Below are positions 25,504 to 30,665 of a stretch of DNA of 30,665 nt, piece by piece. The notes under the pieces were generated by a model. That model had not been told where the DNA came from. It searched no databases and saw only the letters and a list, made by a program, of their open reading frames with translations. Position 1 is the stretch's first letter. Every line of letters starts with the position of its first letter. Source of the stretch: Pseudomonadota bacterium (GTDB lineage: Bacteria > Pseudomonadota > Alphaproteobacteria > Rhizobiales > Rhizobiaceae); NCBI GenBank assembly GCA_023444445.1, contig JAEXMK010000028.1, positions 1-30,665 on the forward strand, given 5' to 3'. Position numbers and translations under genes: made by a program.

Positions 25504-25532
25504 GGGCTACGGTCTCGACCGTGGCCCTTTTT
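25504..25532 (+). terminator. Intrinsic terminator of sdhCDAB
   Basis: GGGCTACGGT (25504-25513) pairs with ACCGTGGCCC (25518-25527), with one G-T pair and a CTCG tetraloop, followed by TTTTT. It lies 30 bases after the sdhB stop. Confidence 0.9.
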
Positions 25533-25548
25533 ACTACCTGGCGCCGGA

Positions 25549-25574
25549 AATTTCGGTAAAAATCGACCGAAATT
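25549..25574. promoter_or_regulatory. Perfect 9-bp inverted repeat upstream of the Omp19-like gene
   Basis: AATTTCGGT (25549-25557) and ACCGAAATT (25566-25574) are exactly complementary around an eight-base spacer. It lies about 105 bases before the lipoprotein start and just after the sdh terminator. There is no T tract, so an operator is more likely than a terminator; the regulator is unknown. Confidence 0.4.
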
Positions 25575-25639
25575 GTAATTATCCGGGCCATCGCTTGCGC
25601 AAGATAAGGCTTTGGTAATAATTCAGCCTTCTTGTTTGA

Positions 25640-26221
<582 letters not shown>

Positions 26222-26225
26222 GTCT

Positions 26226-26242
26226 TTCCGGTGCATCCGGAA
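26226..26242 (+). terminator. Small hairpin after the Omp19-like gene, possible weak terminator
   Basis: TTCCGG (26226-26231) and CCGGAA (26237-26242) flank TGCAT; a short CTTTT follows at 26246-26250. The stem is short and the T run is not adjacent, so this is uncertain. Confidence 0.3.
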
Positions 26243-26313
26243 TGCTCTTTTCGCTCTAAGCCTGTTTATTTGCCGCGGGTGCCTTCGTGCGCCCGCGTCC
26301 GAGGCGTTTTTTC

Positions 26314-27477
26314 ATGAAGCCATTGCCTGATTATAATCATAGTGTCGTTGAACAGCTCAACGCATTGACGGCAGCTGGCACCTTGCAGGCCGATGCCGCC
26401 CAGCTTGGCGTGGCGGCCCATCTCGACCGTATCCTTGCCGATCTGAAGGCGCGCAAGCCCGCCAAGAAGAAGAGCGCGCTCGGCTGGATGTTTGCGCGCA
26501 AGTCAGGACCGGCTACGACGGTCAAGGGTCTCTATGTCTATGGCAGCGTCGGTCGAGGCAAGACCATGCTGATGGACATGTTCTATGAGATGGCGCCCGT
26601 TTCTTCCAAGCGGCGTTGCCATTTTCATGAATTCATGGCGGATGTGCATAATCGTGTGCATGCGCACCGGCAGAAACTGAAGAATGGCGAAACCAAGCAG
26701 GCCGATCCCATTCCGCCGGTCGCGGCCGAGCTTCTGGCTGAAGCCGAGCTTCTATGCTTCGACGAATTTTCCGTCACTGATATTGCCGATGCAATGATCC
26801 TCGCGCGGCTGTTCACCGAATTGTTCGCTCATGGCTGCACATTGGTAACGACCTCCAACGTCGTGCCTGACAATCTCTACAAGGATGGTCTTAATCGCGG
26901 CCTTTTCCTCCCCTTCGTCGATCTGCTGAAGAGATATGTAGAGGTGGTGTCGCTCGACAGCCCCACCGACTACCGGATGGAGAAGCTGGAAAGCCTGCCG
27001 GTCTATGTCACGCCGCTCGACGGTTCGGCGGATCAGGCGATGGACATGGCCTGGCGGCATATGATTGCCGGCCATCTCGTTGCCCCGACGGAAATACCGA
27101 TGAAGGGCCGTTCCATTCTGGTGCCGCGCGCCAGTGGCCGGGTGGCGCGTTTTTCCTTTTCCGACCTTTGCGAAAAACCGCTAGGGGCTTCCGATTTCCT
27201 GGCCATCGCCAATCGTTTCGATACGGTCTTTATAGACCACATTCCGCTTCTTAACGCGGATAAGCGCAACGAGACCAAACGTTTCATTATTCTCATCGAT
27301 GCGCTTTATGACCATAGCGTCAGGCTTTTCGCATCGGCGGCAGCGATGCCGGAAGACCTGCTCGGCAAGCGCAAGGGAACGGAAGGTTTCGAGTTCGACC
27401 GAACCGCCTCGCGCCTGTTTGAGATGCGCAGCGCCGATTATCTCGCGCTTCATCACGAAAAACGGCAGAAAGTTTGA
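26314..27477 (+). CDS. zapE: Cell division ATPase ZapE (AFG1-like)
   Basis: A 387-residue P-loop ATPase of the AFG1/ZapE family. Walker A GSVGRGKT is at residues 77-84 and Walker B LLCFDEF ends at Asp150-Glu151. YVYGSVGRGKTMLMDMFYE, HEFMADVHNRVH and TTSNVVPDNLYKDGLNRGLFLPFVDLL are characteristic of the family. In E. coli ZapE acts at the Z ring under stress; the mitochondrial relative AFG1/LACE1 handles respiratory-chain subunits. The ATG at 26314 is preferred to the GTG at 26287. The gene sits between the sdh and mdh-suc operons, separated from mdh by 179 bases that contain a strong palindrome, so zapE and mdh are probably separate units. Confidence 0.93.
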   Translation: MKPLPDYNHSVVEQLNALTAAGTLQADAAQLGVAAHLDRILADLKARKPAKKKSALGWMFARKSGPATTVKGLYVYGSVGRGKTMLMDMFYEMAPVSSKRRCHFHEFMADVHNRVHAHRQKLKNGETKQADPIPPVAAELLAEAELLCFDEFSVTDIADAMILARLFTELFAHGCTLVTTSNVVPDNLYKDGLNRGLFLPFVDLLKRYVEVVSLDSPTDYRMEKLESLPVYVTPLDGSADQAMDMAWRHMIAGHLVAPTEIPMKGRSILVPRASGRVARFSFSDLCEKPLGASDFLAIANRFDTVFIDHIPLLNADKRNETKRFIILIDALYDHSVRLFASAAAMPEDLLGKRKGTEGFEFDRTASRLFEMRSADYLALHHEKRQKV

Positions 27478-27491
27478 CACTTTCGTGACGC

Positions 27492-27517
27492 ATTTTCTTA
27501 CGTTTACGTAAGAAAAT
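27492..27517. promoter_or_regulatory. Perfect 12+12 bp palindrome upstream of mdh-sucCD
   Basis: ATTTTCTTACGT (27492-27503) and ACGTAAGAAAAT (27506-27517) are exactly complementary with two T residues between. It lies 14 bases after the zapE stop and 139 bases before the mdh start. It contains the octamer TTACGTAA (27504-27511) also seen before sdhCDAB. A two-base loop and no following T tract argue against a terminator and for a regulator binding site. Confidence 0.55.
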
Positions 27518-27527
27518 AATGATCTAA

Positions 27528-28619
<1,092 letters not shown>

Positions 28620-28652
28620 TAACTTCAAGCGGTTCCAAACAGGGATTATTCC

Positions 28653-29846
<1,194 letters not shown>

Positions 29847-29863
29847 TTGAGGGACCGGAAATA

Positions 29864-30665
29864 ATGTCTATTCTCGTTAATAAAGACACCAAGATCCTTG
29901 TTCAGGGTCTGACCGGCAAGACCGGTACCTTTCACACCGAACAGGCGCTTGCCTATTACGGCACGCAGATGGTCGGCGGTATTCATCCGAAGAAGGGTGG
30001 CGAAACCTGGACCGGTTCCAAGGGCGAAAGCCTGCCGATCTTCGCAACGGTTGCAGAAGCCAAGGAAAAGACCGGTGCAGACGCATCCGTGATCTATGTT
30101 CCGCCGGCAGGTGCAGCGGACGCCATCATCGAAGCCATCGATGCGGAAATCCCGTTCATCACCTGCATCACCGAAGGCATCCCGGTCATTGACATGGTCC
30201 GCGTCAAGGCTCGCCTCGACCGGTCGAAGTCTCGCCTGCTCGGCCCGAACTGCCCCGGTATCCTGACGCCGGAAGAATGCAAGATCGGCATCATGCCGGG
30301 CTCCATCTTCCGCAAGGGTTCGGTCGGTATCGTATCGCGCTCCGGCACGCTGACCTATGAAGCCGTGTTCCAGACCTCCAACGAAGGCCTCGGCCAGACG
30401 ACGGCTGTCGGCATCGGCGGCGACCCGGTCAAGGGCACCGAGTTCATCGACGTGTTGGAGATGTTCCTTGCTGACGACGCTACGCAGTCGATCATCATGA
30501 TCGGCGAAATCGGCGGTTCGGCTGAAGAAGACGCGGCGCAGTTCCTGATCGACGAAGCCAAGAAGGGCCGCAAGAAGCCGATGGCCGGCTTCATCGCGGG
30601 CCGTACGGCTCCGAAGGGCCGCACCATGGGCCACGCCGGCGCTGTCGTTTCCGGCGGCAAGGGCG
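29864..30665 (+). CDS. sucD: Succinyl-CoA synthetase alpha subunit, 3' end beyond window
   Basis: The first 267 codons of the CoA-binding and phosphohistidine subunit. [24 protein letters not shown] is the typical N-terminus with the CoA-binding [30 protein letters not shown] and [10 protein letters not shown] are standard blocks, and the active-site histidine is His257 in [12 protein letters not shown], ten residues before the window end. The family is about 290-300 residues long, so roughly 30 codons are missing. A GAGGGA ribosome binding site lies nine bases before the ATG. In related genomes sucA and sucB continue this operon; that is expectation, not seen here. Confidence 0.97.
   Translation, partial: MSILVNKDTKILVQGLTGKTGTFHTEQALAYYGTQMVGGIHPKKGGETWTGSKGESLPIFATVAEAKEKTGADASVIYVPPAGAADAIIEAIDAEIPFITCITEGIPVIDMVRVKARLDRSKSRLLGPNCPGILTPEECKIGIMPGSIFRKGSVGIVSRSGTLTYEAVFQTSNEGLGQTTAVGIGGDPVKGTEFIDVLEMFLADDATQSIIMIGEIGGSAEEDAAQFLIDEAKKGRKKPMAGFIAGRTAPKGRTMGHAGAVVSGGKG

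Overview
The window is chromosomal DNA from an alphaproteobacterium of the Rhizobiaceae, most likely Agrobacterium (A. tumefaciens/fabrum complex). Evidence for this: an LDH-like malate dehydrogenase followed by sucC-sucD, with sdhCDAB and an Omp19-like lipoprotein just upstream; a hemC-hemD-Mic60-hemY cluster divergent from tsaD-gpsA; an ETF-beta lysine methyltransferase (METTL20 type) of the kind known from Agrobacterium; and two copies of a small palindromic intergenic repeat resembling the Rhizobiaceae RIME-like family. Gene density is high. I see no tRNA or rRNA gene, insertion sequence, phage gene or CRISPR array.

Layout. 1-523: 5' part of a short-chain dehydrogenase (minus), divergent from argG (837-2060, plus) across a 313-base spacer. 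2114-3774 (minus): a MarR regulator and a Bcr/CflA-type exporter. 4026-6086: peptidyl-dipeptidase Dcp. 6237-8057: the ribosome-associated GTPase TypA/BipA. 8273-9472: a GNAT acetyltransferase, then inorganic pyrophosphatase. 9477-10075 (minus): the yggT-yggU (DUF167) pair. 10213-11445: an MFS_3/EntS-like transporter. 11524-17733 (minus): a tight six-gene unit hemC, hemD, Mic60/mitofilin, hemY, TerB-like protein, class I glutamine amidotransferase. 17807-21370 (plus): tsaD, gpsA, YciI-like protein, EVE-domain protein, ETF-beta lysine methyltransferase. 21371-21748 (minus): a small secreted protein. 22045-25473: sdhCDAB. 25679-26221: an Omp19-like lipoprotein. 26314-27477: ZapE (AFG1-like ATPase). 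27657-30665: mdh, sucC and the 5' part of sucD.

How the genes fit together. The right-hand 9 kb encodes three consecutive TCA steps: succinyl-CoA synthetase, succinate dehydrogenase and malate dehydrogenase (fumarase is not here). The upstream regions of sdhCDAB and of mdh-sucCD both carry the palindromic octamer TTACGTAA; in front of mdh it lies inside a perfect 12+12 bp inverted repeat. That shared motif is the best candidate for an undescribed regulatory link here. The hem unit joins two enzymes of uroporphyrinogen synthesis to two membrane-anchored proteins (Mic60 and HemY).

Most of the window is conserved housekeeping sequence. I found no clear novel multi-gene system. The points worth a second look are regulatory palindromes, the repeat copies, a 54-residue tandem duplication at the HemY C-terminus, and a terminator embedded in a convergent gene.
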